64,000 bases of DNA from Candidatus Binatia bacterium (GCA_036563615.1 DATCMB010000006.1:194149-258148); one strand, 5' to 3'. Shown: positions 29,676 through 39,139, counted from the stretch's first letter. A program made the numbers and translations. The notes: a model not told the origin generated them from the sequence alone.

Positions 29676-30367
29676 CCGATCAGCAAGCCGGCCAGCAAGA
29701 CGACCACGATCGCCCCGGCCGACGCGAGCCCGAGGAGACCGAAGCCGTCGGAGATCGCCGAGCGCCCGGACAGCACCGTGCTGACGCCGATCGCCACCGC
29801 GAGGACCACCGGTGCGGTGAGGACGCCGGTCGTGACGCTGCCCGCGTCGTAGGCGAGCGGCACGAACTCCGCGGGCGCGACGAACGACAGCGCGATCATG
29901 ACCACGTAGATCACGGTCAGCAGCGTCACCATCGAGAAGCCCCAGACGACGCGCAGCAGACCGAACGCGGTGAAGAGCCCGACGCCGAGCGCGATCAGGT
30001 AGATCAGCGGCTGCGCGCGCAGCGCGCCCTCGGACGCTTGCTCGGCCTGCAGCGCGAGGACGAGGACGTCCGGCTCCGCGACCGTGACCGCGAAGCCGAG
30101 CGCGCCGCCGACGCCGGCGATCAGCGCGATCGATCCGCGTCGCGGCATGTCCGCGCCGATGAAGCGGCCCATCGGCAGCACGCCGAGGTCGATGCCGGCG
30201 AAGAGCAGCACCATGCCGACGATCACCAGCACCGATCCCGCGAGGAAGCGCAGGAAGACCGCGGCCGACGCCCCGACCAGGACGACCTGCAGCACGCACG
30301 CCACGACGACCAGCGGGCCGACCGCGCGCAAGACCTCCCCGAGCCTCCCTCGCAGCAGTGTGAGCAT
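29672..30367 (-). CDS. DUF1538 membrane protein (first of pair)
   Basis: The 231-residue paralogue of the next gene has matching landmarks: GIDLGVLPMGRFIGADMP, GGALGFAVTVAEPDVLVLA and YDAGSVTTGVLTAPVVLA. About seven membrane helices are present. The ATG before LTLLRGRLGEVL was chosen because upstream frame is not protein-like. It leads a three-gene coupled operon with a second DUF1538 gene and a PII-like gene, a layout that suggests ligand-controlled ion or small-molecule transport. It is divergent from yqeY across 181 bp, where the promoters must lie. Confidence 0.83.
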   Translation of the reverse strand: MLTLLRGRLGEVLRAVGPLVVVACVLQVVLVGASAAVFLRFLAGSVLVIVGMVLLFAGIDLGVLPMGRFIGADMPRRGSIALIAGVGGALGFAVTVAEPDVLVLALQAEQASEGALRAQPLIYLIALGVGLFTAFGLLRVVWGFSMVTLLTVIYVVMIALSFVAPAEFVPLAYDAGSVTTGVLTAPVVLAVAIGVSTVLSGRSAISDGFGLLGLASAGAIVVVLLAGLLIG

Positions 30368-30548
30368 CGTCCTCCGCGTTTCGGATCGGGGGCCAAGCGC
30401 CCCGCGACCGTGCCGAGAGAGTGACGTGCGCGAAGCGTTCGGGCAAACGGACGGCGACGTCGAGGCCCACGAGCGTCGTCCACGTCGCTCCAAACGTCGC
30501 TGCGCCGTTCCTGCAGCGTCGCGCCGCGAGGCGTGCTAGGAGCGCGAC

Positions 30549-31010
30549 ATGCCGATCGAGCAGGATCTCGATGCCCGCCTCAAGCAGGCGCTGCGCGACA
30601 AGGACCAGGCGACGCTCGACGTCGTCCGCATGATCAAGTCCAAGGTGCAGGAACGGCGCACCGCGAAGGGCTTCTCCGGCGAGGTCGACGACGCGCTGCT
30701 GCTCGACGTCATGGCGGCGTACCGCAAGCAGCTGCAGAAGGCGGCCGAGGAGTACGAGAAGGCCGGCGAGCGCGGCCGCGAAGCGCTCGAGAAGCTGCGC
30801 TTCGAGATCGACTTCGTCTCGCAGTACCTGCCCAAGACGATGAGCGAGGACGAGCTGCGCGCGCTGGTGCGCGAGCGCATCGCCGCGCTCGGCGTGAGCG
30901 ATCCGAAGCAGGTCGGTCGTCTCGTCGGCGACGTGATGAAGACGCACAAGGGCAAGGTCGAGGCGGCCGACGTCAAGCGCGTCGCAGAGGAGATCCTCGC
31001 CGGCGGCTGA
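30549..31010 (+). CDS. yqeY: GatB/YqeY domain protein
   Basis: The 153-residue protein matches the YqeY family throughout: QALRDKDQATLDVVRMIKSK, FEIDFVSQYLPKTMSEDELR and the C-terminal GRLVGDVMKTHKGKVEAADV. The domain resembles the tRNA-contacting tail of GatB but lacks amidotransferase activity; its role is unclear, perhaps tRNA-related. Length is normal (about 150). The gene for the EEP-family lipoprotein begins 25 bp later on the same strand, so they may share a transcript. Confidence 0.9.
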   Translation: MPIEQDLDARLKQALRDKDQATLDVVRMIKSKVQERRTAKGFSGEVDDALLLDVMAAYRKQLQKAAEEYEKAGERGREALEKLRFEIDFVSQYLPKTMSEDELRALVRERIAALGVSDPKQVGRLVGDVMKTHKGKVEAADVKRVAEEILAGG

Positions 31011-31035
31011 AGCCGCCGCGACGGCAGCGCGTCGC

Positions 31036-32754
31036 GTGGTCCCGCGACCGTACGCCGAAGCCACACGCCGCGCGCCGCGAGCGCGCGCGCTGGGCGCGAG
31101 CCTCGTCGCGCTGCTCGTCGTCGCGGCCGCTCTCTTCGGCTGCACGCGACCCGCGGCGAGCGAGGCGCCGGCGCCGGTCGTCCTCGACGGCCGCTTCGAC
31201 GACTGGCCGCCGGGCGTCACGCTGCGCGCGGACGACGACTACCTCTACGTGCGCTTGACGCTGCCCGAGGAGCGCACGCTGCAGGCTGCCGACGCGCCGC
31301 TCGTGCTCGCGATCGAGCCCGCGCTCGAGGTCGTGTTCTCGCCGCGCGAGAGCGAAGGGCAGGGCGTCGCGGTGCGCGCGCTCGCGGGCCCGTCGGACGC
31401 GGCCGAGGCAAACGCGAACGCACGACGCCTCGGGCACGCGGCGCTCGACCTGGTGGTCGCGCCGACGTTCGCGTCGCGCGACTTCGAGCTGCGCATCGCG
31501 CGCGAGGTGCGCGGACGTCCCGAGCTGAGCTCGGCGCTCGCGAGCGGAACGGTGCGGGCGCAGGCGCGCATCGAGGGCGAGGACGGTGCGCCCGCCTGGC
31601 GGAGCGAGGTCGCCGAGCTGACGCTGCCGCCGCGCGCGGCGTCGAGCGTGGCACCGAACGCGGCGTCGAGTACGCCGTCGAGCGCGTCGCCCAACGCATC
31701 TGCGAGCACGGCGTCGCCGGTCGCGATCCCGAGCGCCGCGGACGGCGAGCTGCGCGTCGTGTCGTGGAACGTCCACCTCGCGAAGCCGCGCAACGAGCCC
31801 GAGCCGTTCGCGCGCGTGCTGCGCGCGCTGCGACCCGACGTCGTGCTGCTGCAGGAGTGGGACGGTGCGAGCGCCGAGGAGATCGCGGCCTGGTTCGACA
31901 CGCACGTGCCCGGAGAAGCGCGGTGGCAGGCGCTGACGTCGGCCGGCTGGGGCGTCGCGCTCGCGGCGCGCGCGCCCTGGCAAAGGCTCCTCGCGGAGCG
32001 CGTCGCGCGTCCCGGCGACGCGCCCGCCGACGCGTACCGCGGCGACGAGTACCTGCGCGTCGTCGCCGGCGTCGCCGAGACGCGGAAGGGCCGGGTGTGC
32101 GCGACGTCGCTGCACCTCAAGTGCTGCGGCTCCTCGACCGACGCGCGCGACGCCGCGCGCCGCGCCGAGGCGCGGGCGGTGAACGAGCTGCTCGCCGCCG
32201 CCTTGCCGGGAGCGGGCGACTGCGTGCGCGTCGTCGGCGGGGATCTCAACCTCGTCGGCTCGTCGCAGCCGCTCGAGATCCTGCGCGCCGCGCTCGCGGC
32301 CGACGGCGGCGCGCTCGCCGTCGCCGACACCATGGTCCTCGGTGACCGCGCGGCCTACACGTGGATCCAGCCGTGGTCGCGCTTCTCGCCCGGACGGCTC
32401 GACTGGCTGCTCTACGACGGCTCGCAAGCGACCGCGGCGCGCGCCTTCGCGCTCGACGTGCCCAGGCTCGACGACGCCGCGCGTACCGCCGCAGGACTCG
32501 AGCGCGACGACGGCGCGGCGAGCGACCACCTACCGCTCGTGCTCGATCTCCGTCCCGGACGCGACGTGCCGCGCGCGGCCGCGCATGGCTCAGTCGGATT
32601 CGTCGGACGCGCCGAAGAGCAGGTTCAGGAACGCGCTGTGCTCCTTGGTCGAGAACACGCAGACGTGGTCGTCGGGCTGCAGGCAGGTCATGCCGCGCGG
32701 GGCGAGCACCTCGTGGCCGCGGAGGATCAGCGTCAAGACACAATCCGTCGGTAG
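31036..32754 (+). CDS. Lipoprotein of the endonuclease/exonuclease/phosphatase superfamily
   Basis: The frame starts at GTG and encodes an N-terminal lipoprotein signal with lipobox LFGC (Cys 36). An N-terminal all-beta region follows (about 45-200), then a Ser/Ala/Pro-rich linker, and an EEP domain from about residue 236. EEP landmarks are LRVVSWNVH (Asn), VVLLQEWD (Glu), VVGGDLNLV (Asp/Asn) and SDHLPLVLDL (His 498). The family hydrolyses phosphodiesters in nucleic acids or lipids. The domain is complete near residue 508; the last 60 or so codons are antisense to the convergent antiporter gene and look unlike protein. The true end may be near 32590. Confidence 0.8.
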   Translation: MVPRPYAEATRRAPRARALGASLVALLVVAAALFGCTRPAASEAPAPVVLDGRFDDWPPGVTLRADDDYLYVRLTLPEERTLQAADAPLVLAIEPALEVVFSPRESEGQGVAVRALAGPSDAAEANANARRLGHAALDLVVAPTFASRDFELRIAREVRGRPELSSALASGTVRAQARIEGEDGAPAWRSEVAELTLPPRAASSVAPNAASSTPSSASPNASASTASPVAIPSAADGELRVVSWNVHLAKPRNEPEPFARVLRALRPDVVLLQEWDGASAEEIAAWFDTHVPGEARWQALTSAGWGVALAARAPWQRLLAERVARPGDAPADAYRGDEYLRVVAGVAETRKGRVCATSLHLKCCGSSTDARDAARRAEARAVNELLAAALPGAGDCVRVVGGDLNLVGSSQPLEILRAALAADGGALAVADTMVLGDRAAYTWIQPWSRFSPGRLDWLLYDGSQATAARAFALDVPRLDDAARTAAGLERDDGAASDHLPLVLDLRPGRDVPRAAAHGSVGFVGRAEEQVQERAVLLGREHADVVVGLQAGHAARGEHLVAAEDQRQDTIRR

Positions 32755-34062
32755 CGGCAGGTCGCGCACGTGCGCGCCGCAGACCGCGGACGGCGGCGCG
32801 ACGTAGTACCAGTGGAACTCGCCGGCGTAGTCGCTCAGCGACACCAGCTCGACGCTCGCCGGCGGTGCCGTGATCGCGGGCGCGGTGAGCTGCCAGCGGC
32901 GCGCGAGCCACGCGAGCGTCGCGCCCGGCACGAGGCCGTTCAGCAGCACGATGAAGAAGACGACGTGGAAGATCTCGTCGCCACTCGGCACGCCGCGCAG
33001 CACCGGATAGGTCGCGAGGATGATCGGGACCGCCCCGCGCATCCCGACCCAGGCGGTGAACAGCCGCTCCTTGAGCTCCATCCGGAACGGCGCGAGCAGC
33101 AGCAGCACCGCGATCGGACGCGCGACGAACACCAGCACGATGGCGACGGCGAAGCCCTCGTCGGCGAACGACACGAGGTGCTGCGGCATCACCAGCAGCC
33201 CGAGCATGAGGAACATCACGAGCTGCGCGAGCCAGGCGAGCGCGTCGTGCACGCGCAGCGTCCCGGCGCGGTACGGCATTCCACCGGAGCCGATCACCAG
33301 ACCCGCGAGGTACACCGACAGGAGGCCGCTGCCCTCGAAGAGGCTCGGCAGCCCGAACGCGATCAGCGCGATCGCCACGCTGAGCACCGGGTAGAGGCCG
33401 GCGGCCGGCAGGTGCGCCCGGTGCAGGACGAAGCGCCCGAGCCAGCCGATCGCGAGGCCGCCGATCGCGCCGACCACGAGCTGGCGCGCGAGGAAGATCA
33501 GCGTCCCTTCCCCCGCCTGCGGGCCGCCGACGAAGTACTCCGTGCCGACGACGGTCAGCATCATCGCCATCGGGTCGTTGATGCCGGACTCGACCTCGAG
33601 CAGCGCTCCGGTCTTGCCGCGCAGGCGGATGCCGCCGCCGCGCAGCACGTTGAACACCGCCGCCGCATCCGTCGACGACACGACGCAGCCGACCAGCACC
33701 GCGACCGGCAGCGACAGGCCGAGCAGCAGCCCGGCTCCCGCCGTGATCGCCGCGGTCAAAACGACGCCGAGCGTCGCCAGCACGAGCGCCGGGGCGGCCA
33801 CGCTGCGCAGCGTGCTGACTTTTGTATTGAGAGCGCCGTCGAAGAGGATCAGGACGAGCGCGAGCGAGCCCAGGCGGAACGCCGTCTCGTAGTTGTCGAA
33901 CGGGATGCCCCCGATCCCGTCCTCGCCGGCGAGCATGCCGACGAGCAGGAAGACGAGCAGCATCGGCACGCCGAGCTTGCGCGACATCGGGCTCATCAGC
34001 GCGCCCGCGAGCAAGAGGAAGCCGGCGGCGGTGAGGAAGATCGAGGTGGCGAGCGGCTCCAT
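32590..34062 (-). CDS. K+/H+ or Na+/H+ antiporter, CPA1 type with RCK_C domain
   Basis: The 490-residue protein has about 13 membrane helices. Key CPA1 elements are LILFDGALNTK, CVVSSTDAAAVFNVLRGGG, EVESGINDPMA (the ND ion-binding region) and GMRGAVPIILATYP. After residue about 395 a soluble TrkA-C/RCK_C-like domain follows (LSDYAGEFHWYYV, RGHEVLAPRG, LQPDDHVCVFS), as in NhaP2/CvrA-type antiporters, where it senses nucleotides or ions. The ATG before EPLATSIF is chosen as it directly precedes the first helix. It is convergent with the EEP gene, whose open frame overlaps it by 165 bp. Confidence 0.92.
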   Translation of the reverse strand: MEPLATSIFLTAAGFLLLAGALMSPMSRKLGVPMLLVFLLVGMLAGEDGIGGIPFDNYETAFRLGSLALVLILFDGALNTKVSTLRSVAAPALVLATLGVVLTAAITAGAGLLLGLSLPVAVLVGCVVSSTDAAAVFNVLRGGGIRLRGKTGALLEVESGINDPMAMMLTVVGTEYFVGGPQAGEGTLIFLARQLVVGAIGGLAIGWLGRFVLHRAHLPAAGLYPVLSVAIALIAFGLPSLFEGSGLLSVYLAGLVIGSGGMPYRAGTLRVHDALAWLAQLVMFLMLGLLVMPQHLVSFADEGFAVAIVLVFVARPIAVLLLLAPFRMELKERLFTAWVGMRGAVPIILATYPVLRGVPSGDEIFHVVFFIVLLNGLVPGATLAWLARRWQLTAPAITAPPASVELVSLSDYAGEFHWYYVAPPSAVCGAHVRDLPLPTDCVLTLILRGHEVLAPRGMTCLQPDDHVCVFSTKEHSAFLNLLFGASDESD

Positions 34063-34199
34063 GCGGAGGAACGACGAAACCGGCACGCGGGGACGGCGGC
34101 CGTGACGGCAGTATAGGCGACCCGGGGAGCAGCGCCACCGCGTCGCGGCGCGTCCACCGCGCGCTGGCGACGCGCTCGGCGGACGAGGGTGGGACGAGC

Positions 34200-37100
34200 T
34201 CAGTCCGCGACGATCGTCGACGGCACGCACACCTCGGCCAGTGACACCGCGTCGAGCGCGCCGCCGCCGAGCACGTTGCCGAACAGCAGGCCGTTGCGCC
34301 GCGTGAAGCGCGGCGTCCGCGAGCTGGTCTTCGCCTGGTAGCAGAGGAGCTGCAGCGCGTGTCCGGGCGCGCTCGGATCGTGGCCGGCGACGCTCGCCGG
34401 TGTGCACAGACGCACCGGCCTGCGCAGGTCGACGGTCAGCGTGCCGAAGGCGTCGCGCACGGACACTTCGCGCACCGGCACGAACTTCGGCGCGCCGGGC
34501 GTCGGCGCGACCTTGTAGCAGGCGAGGTGGTCCGGATCGGGCGGCGTCGGTCCGCTCGGCGGGGTCTCCGTCGTGACGGCGGTCGGCACCGCGAGCCGGT
34601 CCGCCTTCTTGAGATTGACGTGCACCGCGCCGAAGCGGTTCACCACCTCGACGCCGACGCGCGGCTCGGCGCTGGGCGTCGCCGAGCGCAGCCGTAGCTG
34701 GTGGCCGGCGAGGACGTCCGGCTGCGACGGCGCTTCGGGCGCGTCGCCCGCGACGTCCGCGGGCATGCACAGCACCTGCGGCTTGCGGACGTCGACCAGC
34801 CCGGCGCCGAAGCGGTCGACGACCGGCACGCCGGGCAGCGATCCGAACGGCGCGCTGCCCTTGCTCGGCCTGCTCCGGTAGCAGACGAACGGCTCGAGCG
34901 GCCCCGGCGGCGCCGTGCAGAGCGGGTGCTCGAGCGGCGGATGGGCGGATCGGCAGCCGAGCACCGCGACGCAGTAGTCCTCGCCGGTGCACGGGTCGCC
35001 GTCGCCGCAGGCGATGGGGACGCTCACGCAGCTCCCCGCCTGGCAGGTGCCGGTGGTGCACGCGGAGCCGTCGCTGCACGGCGTGCCGTCGGCGAGGAAG
35101 GTGCAATCGATGGCGCACTGGTTGTCCATCGAGAGGCACAGCTCGACGCCGTTGCCCGCGATGCAGCTCTCCATCGTGCAGGCGTCGCCGTCGTCCGGGC
35201 ACGACGGTCCGGGCGTGCACACGCCGCTGCCGTCACAGACGTCGCCGCGCGTGCAGTCGTTGCCGTCGACGCACGGCGTGCCGGGCGGCGCGCCCGCGCA
35301 GCCGCAGACGAGCGGGTCCTCCTGGTTCAGGCAGCCGAGCGCGGGATGGCACGAGTCCTCGGTGCAGACGTCGCCGTCGTTGCACTCGAGCGGCGGCCCC
35401 TGCGGCACGCACGAGCCGTCCACGCACGCGTCGCCGGTCGTGCAGACGTCGCCGTCGCTGCACGACGTTCCGTTCGGTGCGTTCTGGTATTGACAGCCGG
35501 TGCCCGGCACGCAGATCTCGCTCGTGCAGGACTCGCCGTCGTCGCAGCGCTCGTCGTCGGGCGTCGCGACGCAGCCGACGCCGGGCTGGCACGTGTCGAC
35601 GGTGCACGCGATGCCGTCGTTGCACTGGCGGGGCGGGTGCACGCACGCGCCGGTCCCGCTGCAGACGTCGTTGGTGCACGCGTTGCCGTCGTCGCTGCAG
35701 CTCTCGCCGGTGCGTGGCGCGTAGACGCAGCCGAGGTGCGGCACGCAATCCGCGGTACACTCGTTGCCGTCGCTCGGGCACGCGGGCGTCGGCTCGAGGC
35801 GGCAGAGGTGCGAGCAGCCGTCGCAACCGACGCCGTTGCCGTCGTCGCAGGTCTCGCCGGGCTCGATGGTCGAGTTGCCGCAGCAGATGGCGAGCTGCGC
35901 ATCGACCCGGACCTCGGCGAGCGGGCTCACCACCGCGAGCGGGTCGATCGTCGGCGTGCCGCCGCTCGTGACGAAGAGGTTGCACGGCGCGCCGTTCGGC
36001 GCGTCGCACGGCGTCGCGAGCAGGCGCGCGCTCGCCGTCACGTCGACCACGCCCGCGGTGACCGCGTTGCCGCCGGCGCGCCCGCCGCTGCCGGCGGTGA
36101 CGTCGAGCGGTCCGGCGATCGACACGCGGCAGCTCTCCAAGGTGATGAAGCCACCGTTGCCGCCCGAGGCGCCGCGCGCCTCGACGGTGCCGGCGCTGAC
36201 GATGCTCGAGGCGTCGCGCACCGTGATCGAGCCGCCGCCGAAGAAGCCGCCGCTCGCCTGCACCGTCTTGCCGGCCGCGATCGTCACCGTGCCGTCGCTG
36301 CGCACGTCGATCTCGCCGCCGCCCGCCGCGCTGCCGCCGGTCGCGCGCACGTTGCCGCCGAGCGTGACGTCGCCCGCCGCGTCGATCTCGATCGAGCCGC
36401 CGTTCGAGCCGCCGCCGTTGCCCTGCGCGGTGAGCAGCGCGGTCGTCTGCACGGTTCCGCCGGCGACGATCACGATGCTGCCCGCCTCGCCCTCGGGGCT
36501 CGCGCCGTCGGTCTCGACGTTGCCGGCGAGCGTGACGTTCCCGCTCTCCGCGACGAGCGCGATCGGGCCGCCGTCGCCGCCGTCCTCGAAGTCGATCTGC
36601 TCGCCGTTGGCGCGCACCGAAGCGGTGCTGGCGAGCACGAGATCGCCGGTCTCCGCGGTCAGCGTCACGCCGCCCGGGAAGTCGCCGCCGCTGACGTTCA
36701 GCGCCGAGCGGATCTCGACGCCCTGTCCGGCGAGCTCGACGTAGCCGCCGGCGCACAGGAAGTGGCCGGTCGCGCGCACCGGCGCCGCGACCAGCAGCGG
36801 ACCGCTCGCGGCGCGCATGCCGACGACGCCGCCGCAGGACTCGGTGCCGGTGCCGTCCGCCTCGACGCTGCCGGAGAGGATCTCGATCGAGCCGGCGTCG
36901 AGGCGCAGGACGCCGCCGCCGGCGGCGCCGCTCACGTCGAGGGACGGGCCGGAGCCGTGCATCCGGAATGCGCCCGCGACGGTCACGGTGACGTTGCCGC
37001 CCGCGCGGCCGCTCGGTCCGACCGAGCGGATGCGGCCGCCCGACAGGGTGAGCTCGCCGGCGCTCACCGAGAACGAGCCGCCCGGCGTCTCCGCCTGCAG

Positions 37101-37373
37101 CGTCCCGGTCAAGACCACGCTGCGCGCGCCGAAGTCCAGGTGGCAGCCGGCGGCGACGTCGCGCGTGACCGACACCGTGCACGGGTTCGCCGCGGGCGCG
37201 CACAGCTCGGCGGCCGAGCACACCGTGACCGCGCGTGCGTCGCGCGCCGTGAGCAGCGCGATCGCCAGCGAGACGCACACGGCCCCGAGACTGCGGATCG
37301 TGGGTGGCGCGGCGCTCAGAAAGACTCCGTGGTCGACGTTGCCGAGGCTCGGACGGACTCGAGCCGGCCGCAC
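34200..37373 (-). CDS. Large secreted mosaic protein: Gly-rich repeats, Cys-rich repeats, CY..FG..LCxPA modules
   Basis: About 1057 residues. A signal peptide (SLGAVCVSLAIALLTARDARA) is followed by about 430 residues of Gly/Val/Thr-rich repeats such as GGSIEIDAAGDVTLGGNVRA, which look like a filamentous-haemagglutinin-style beta-helix. A cysteine-rich region (about 497-825) starts with CGNSTIEPGETCDDGN, with many CxDGxxCT..DxC units. Four C-terminal modules of 45-60 residues follow (LACYKVAPTPGAPKF, VRDAFGTLTVDL, VRLCTPASV). The second has lost its Cys pair. The start is uncertain; GTG at 37373 gives a normal signal n-region, while GTG at 37280 cuts into it. It is probably surface-exposed and disulfide-stabilised. 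Function unknown. Confidence 0.78.
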   Translation of the reverse strand: MRPARVRPSLGNVDHGVFLSAAPPTIRSLGAVCVSLAIALLTARDARAVTVCSAAELCAPAANPCTVSVTRDVAAGCHLDFGARSVVLTGTLQAETPGGSFSVSAGELTLSGGRIRSVGPSGRAGGNVTVTVAGAFRMHGSGPSLDVSGAAGGGVLRLDAGSIEILSGSVEADGTGTESCGGVVGMRAASGPLLVAAPVRATGHFLCAGGYVELAGQGVEIRSALNVSGGDFPGGVTLTAETGDLVLASTASVRANGEQIDFEDGGDGGPIALVAESGNVTLAGNVETDGASPEGEAGSIVIVAGGTVQTTALLTAQGNGGGSNGGSIEIDAAGDVTLGGNVRATGGSAAGGGEIDVRSDGTVTIAAGKTVQASGGFFGGGSITVRDASSIVSAGTVEARGASGGNGGFITLESCRVSIAGPLDVTAGSGGRAGGNAVTAGVVDVTASARLLATPCDAPNGAPCNLFVTSGGTPTIDPLAVVSPLAEVRVDAQLAICCGNSTIEPGETCDDGNGVGCDGCSHLCRLEPTPACPSDGNECTADCVPHLGCVYAPRTGESCSDDGNACTNDVCSGTGACVHPPRQCNDGIACTVDTCQPGVGCVATPDDERCDDGESCTSEICVPGTGCQYQNAPNGTSCSDGDVCTTGDACVDGSCVPQGPPLECNDGDVCTEDSCHPALGCLNQEDPLVCGCAGAPPGTPCVDGNDCTRGDVCDGSGVCTPGPSCPDDGDACTMESCIAGNGVELCLSMDNQCAIDCTFLADGTPCSDGSACTTGTCQAGSCVSVPIACGDGDPCTGEDYCVAVLGCRSAHPPLEHPLCTAPPGPLEPFVCYRSRPSKGSAPFGSLPGVPVVDRFGAGLVDVRKPQVLCMPADVAGDAPEAPSQPDVLAGHQLRLRSATPSAEPRVGVEVVNRFGAVHVNLKKADRLAVPTAVTTETPPSGPTPPDPDHLACYKVAPTPGAPKFVPVREVSVRDAFGTLTVDLRRPVRLCTPASVAGHDPSAPGHALQLLCYQAKTSSRTPRFTRRNGLLFGNVLGGGALDAVSLAEVCVPSTIVAD

Positions 37374-37565
37374 GATAGGGCTTGCGTTGCGCGCAAGGCA
37401 ACACGGTTTCGCGGTCCGACCTGCCTTTCGCGCCGCGCGCGGCCCGCATCGTCGACCCGTGCGCGGCGCGCTCGCGGCCGGCGCACCTCGCCGCGGTGGC
37501 TCGTGGCGCAGCTCGTGGAGACTGACGCGTTGCCTGCGCGCGCGACCTCGGATAGGAGCGGCGCC

Positions 37566-38324
37566 ATGTCGCAAGCCCGCTTCGCCGGCCGCGTCTGCGT
37601 CGTCACCGGCGCCGCCTCGGGTCTCGGGCGCGCGACCGTGCTGCGCTTCGCGCGCGAGGGGGCGCGCGTCGCGGCGCTCGACGTGAACCGCGAGGGCGCG
37701 GAGCGCACCGCGAGCGACGCGGTCGCGGCGGGCGGCACGGCCCAGGCGTTCGCGGTCGACGTCGCGGATCCCGCCTCCGTGCGCGCGGCGGTCGACGCGC
37801 TGGTCGCGGCGCTCGGACGCCCGCAGGTGCTGGTGAACTGCGCCGGCATCGGCAAGTTCGCCAACACGCACGAGATGCCGTTCGAGGAGTGGTCGCGGAT
37901 CATCGCCGTCAATCTCAGCGGCACCTTCCTGATGGCGCAGGCCGTGCTGCCGCACCTGCTCGAGGGCGGCGGCGTGATCGTCAACGTGGCGTCGAACGCG
38001 GGCGTGCGCGGCGCGCCGTACAGCGCCGCGTACTGCGCGTCGAAGGGCGGGGTGGTGAACCTGACGCGCGCGCTCGCCGACGAGTACGTCAAGCGCGGCG
38101 TGCGCGTGAACGCGGTGGCGCCGGGCGGCATCACGACGCCGCTGCAGGATCACTTCCGCGTCTTGCCGCCGGGCGCCGATCCGGTGCTGCTCGCGAAGCT
38201 GCGCTCGCCGCTCGGCAACGCCGAGCCCGACGAGATCGCGTCGCTGATCGCCTACGTCGCCTCGGACGACGCGCGCTACATGACGGGCTCGATCGTCTCG
38301 ATCGACGGCGGCATCACGACGTAG
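37566..38324 (+). CDS. SDR family oxidoreductase (FabG-like)
   Basis: The 252-residue enzyme shows the SDR motifs VTGAASGLGRATVLRFA, VNCAGIGKF, IVNVASNAG (Ser) and YSAAYCASKGG (Tyr, Lys), ending GSIVSIDGGITT. The ATG before SQARFAGRV has AGGAG-like GATAGGAGC 5 bp upstream. It probably reduces or oxidises a hydroxyl on an acyl, steroid or sugar substrate. It is divergent from the mosaic-protein gene and followed by the PagL-like gene after 115 bp; no functional link is clear. Confidence 0.9.
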   Translation: MSQARFAGRVCVVTGAASGLGRATVLRFAREGARVAALDVNREGAERTASDAVAAGGTAQAFAVDVADPASVRAAVDALVAALGRPQVLVNCAGIGKFANTHEMPFEEWSRIIAVNLSGTFLMAQAVLPHLLEGGGVIVNVASNAGVRGAPYSAAYCASKGGVVNLTRALADEYVKRGVRVNAVAPGGITTPLQDHFRVLPPGADPVLLAKLRSPLGNAEPDEIASLIAYVASDDARYMTGSIVSIDGGITT

Positions 38325-38439
38325 CGGGTCGCATGCGCCCAGTCGGCGCTGGGCGTGTGGCTCTCCGCGCGCGGTGAGGACGCGCGCGTTCGACATGGCT
38401 TCGCGGAGCATCTAAGGACGTCGCTCCGGAGAAGCCTGC

Positions 38440-39027
38440 TTGCGTCGTCAACGATCCTTCCTCGCGCGTACGCTCGTCACGGCGGCGCTCGTCCTGCTCT
38501 GCGTCGGGGGCGCGCGTGCGGGCGACCGCAGCGGCGTGCAGGAGTTCGGCTTCTCCACCGGCTTCGGCCAGTCCGAGCGCGAGAACGTCCAGATCGTCCC
38601 GCTCTACGGGCACGTCGGCTGGCTTCTCTGGGACGCGATCGACGAGCCGCTCGCGCGCCACCACCTCGACCTCAAGATCGTCGTCGAGGGCTGGGTCGCG
38701 GGCGTGCACAACTCGCAGGACGCGATCGAGTTCGGCATCAACCCCGTGACGTTCAAGCTGTCGTACGACCGCGGGCAGACGGTGGTGCCGTACTTCCACG
38801 GCGGCGCCGGCGTCATGTACACCGGGCTGCAGGGCATCGGCCTCGGCGGACCGTTCGAGTTCAACGAGGTGGTCGGCGTCGGCGTGAACGTCTTCCTGCG
38901 GCGCGACCTGGCGCTGAGCCTCGGCTACCGCTTCCGCCACGTGTCGAACGCGGACCTGGGCTCGGAGAACTTCGGGCTCGACACGCACTTCGTGCTCGTC
39001 GGGCTCGACTGGTTTCCGAAGCGCTGA
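38440..39027 (+). CDS. Acyloxyacyl hydrolase / lipid A deacylase (PagL-like)
   Basis: The 195-residue protein has a signal peptide (RTLVTAALVLLCVGGARA) and then alternating beta-strands of an eight-stranded outer-membrane barrel. The PagL active-site region is recognisable as YRFRHVSNADLGSENFGLD, with the catalytic His and Ser in HVSN. The start is a TTG, supported by CGGAGAAG 6 bp upstream, with no better ATG or GTG. PagL removes the 3-linked acyl chain of lipid A in the outer leaflet and indicates a Gram-negative LPS envelope. It is a single-gene unit. Confidence 0.85.
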   Translation: MRRQRSFLARTLVTAALVLLCVGGARAGDRSGVQEFGFSTGFGQSERENVQIVPLYGHVGWLLWDAIDEPLARHHLDLKIVVEGWVAGVHNSQDAIEFGINPVTFKLSYDRGQTVVPYFHGGAGVMYTGLQGIGLGGPFEFNEVVGVGVNVFLRRDLALSLGYRFRHVSNADLGSENFGLDTHFVLVGLDWFPKR

Positions 39028-39139
39028 CGCGTCGTCGCGCGCGCCGTCTACCGTGGTGCGCGCGGCCGTCGCGTGGCGCGACGTCGGGCGTACGGAACGT
39101 TCGCTTGTCTGCGCTCGGCGTGCGGCCTATGCACGACCG

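Noticed and set aside
34701..37565. Long plus-strand open frame before the SDR gene
   Set aside because: It is antisense to the secreted mosaic gene and composed of Ala/Arg/Val runs. Only its 3' part, from the ATG at 37566, is a real gene.
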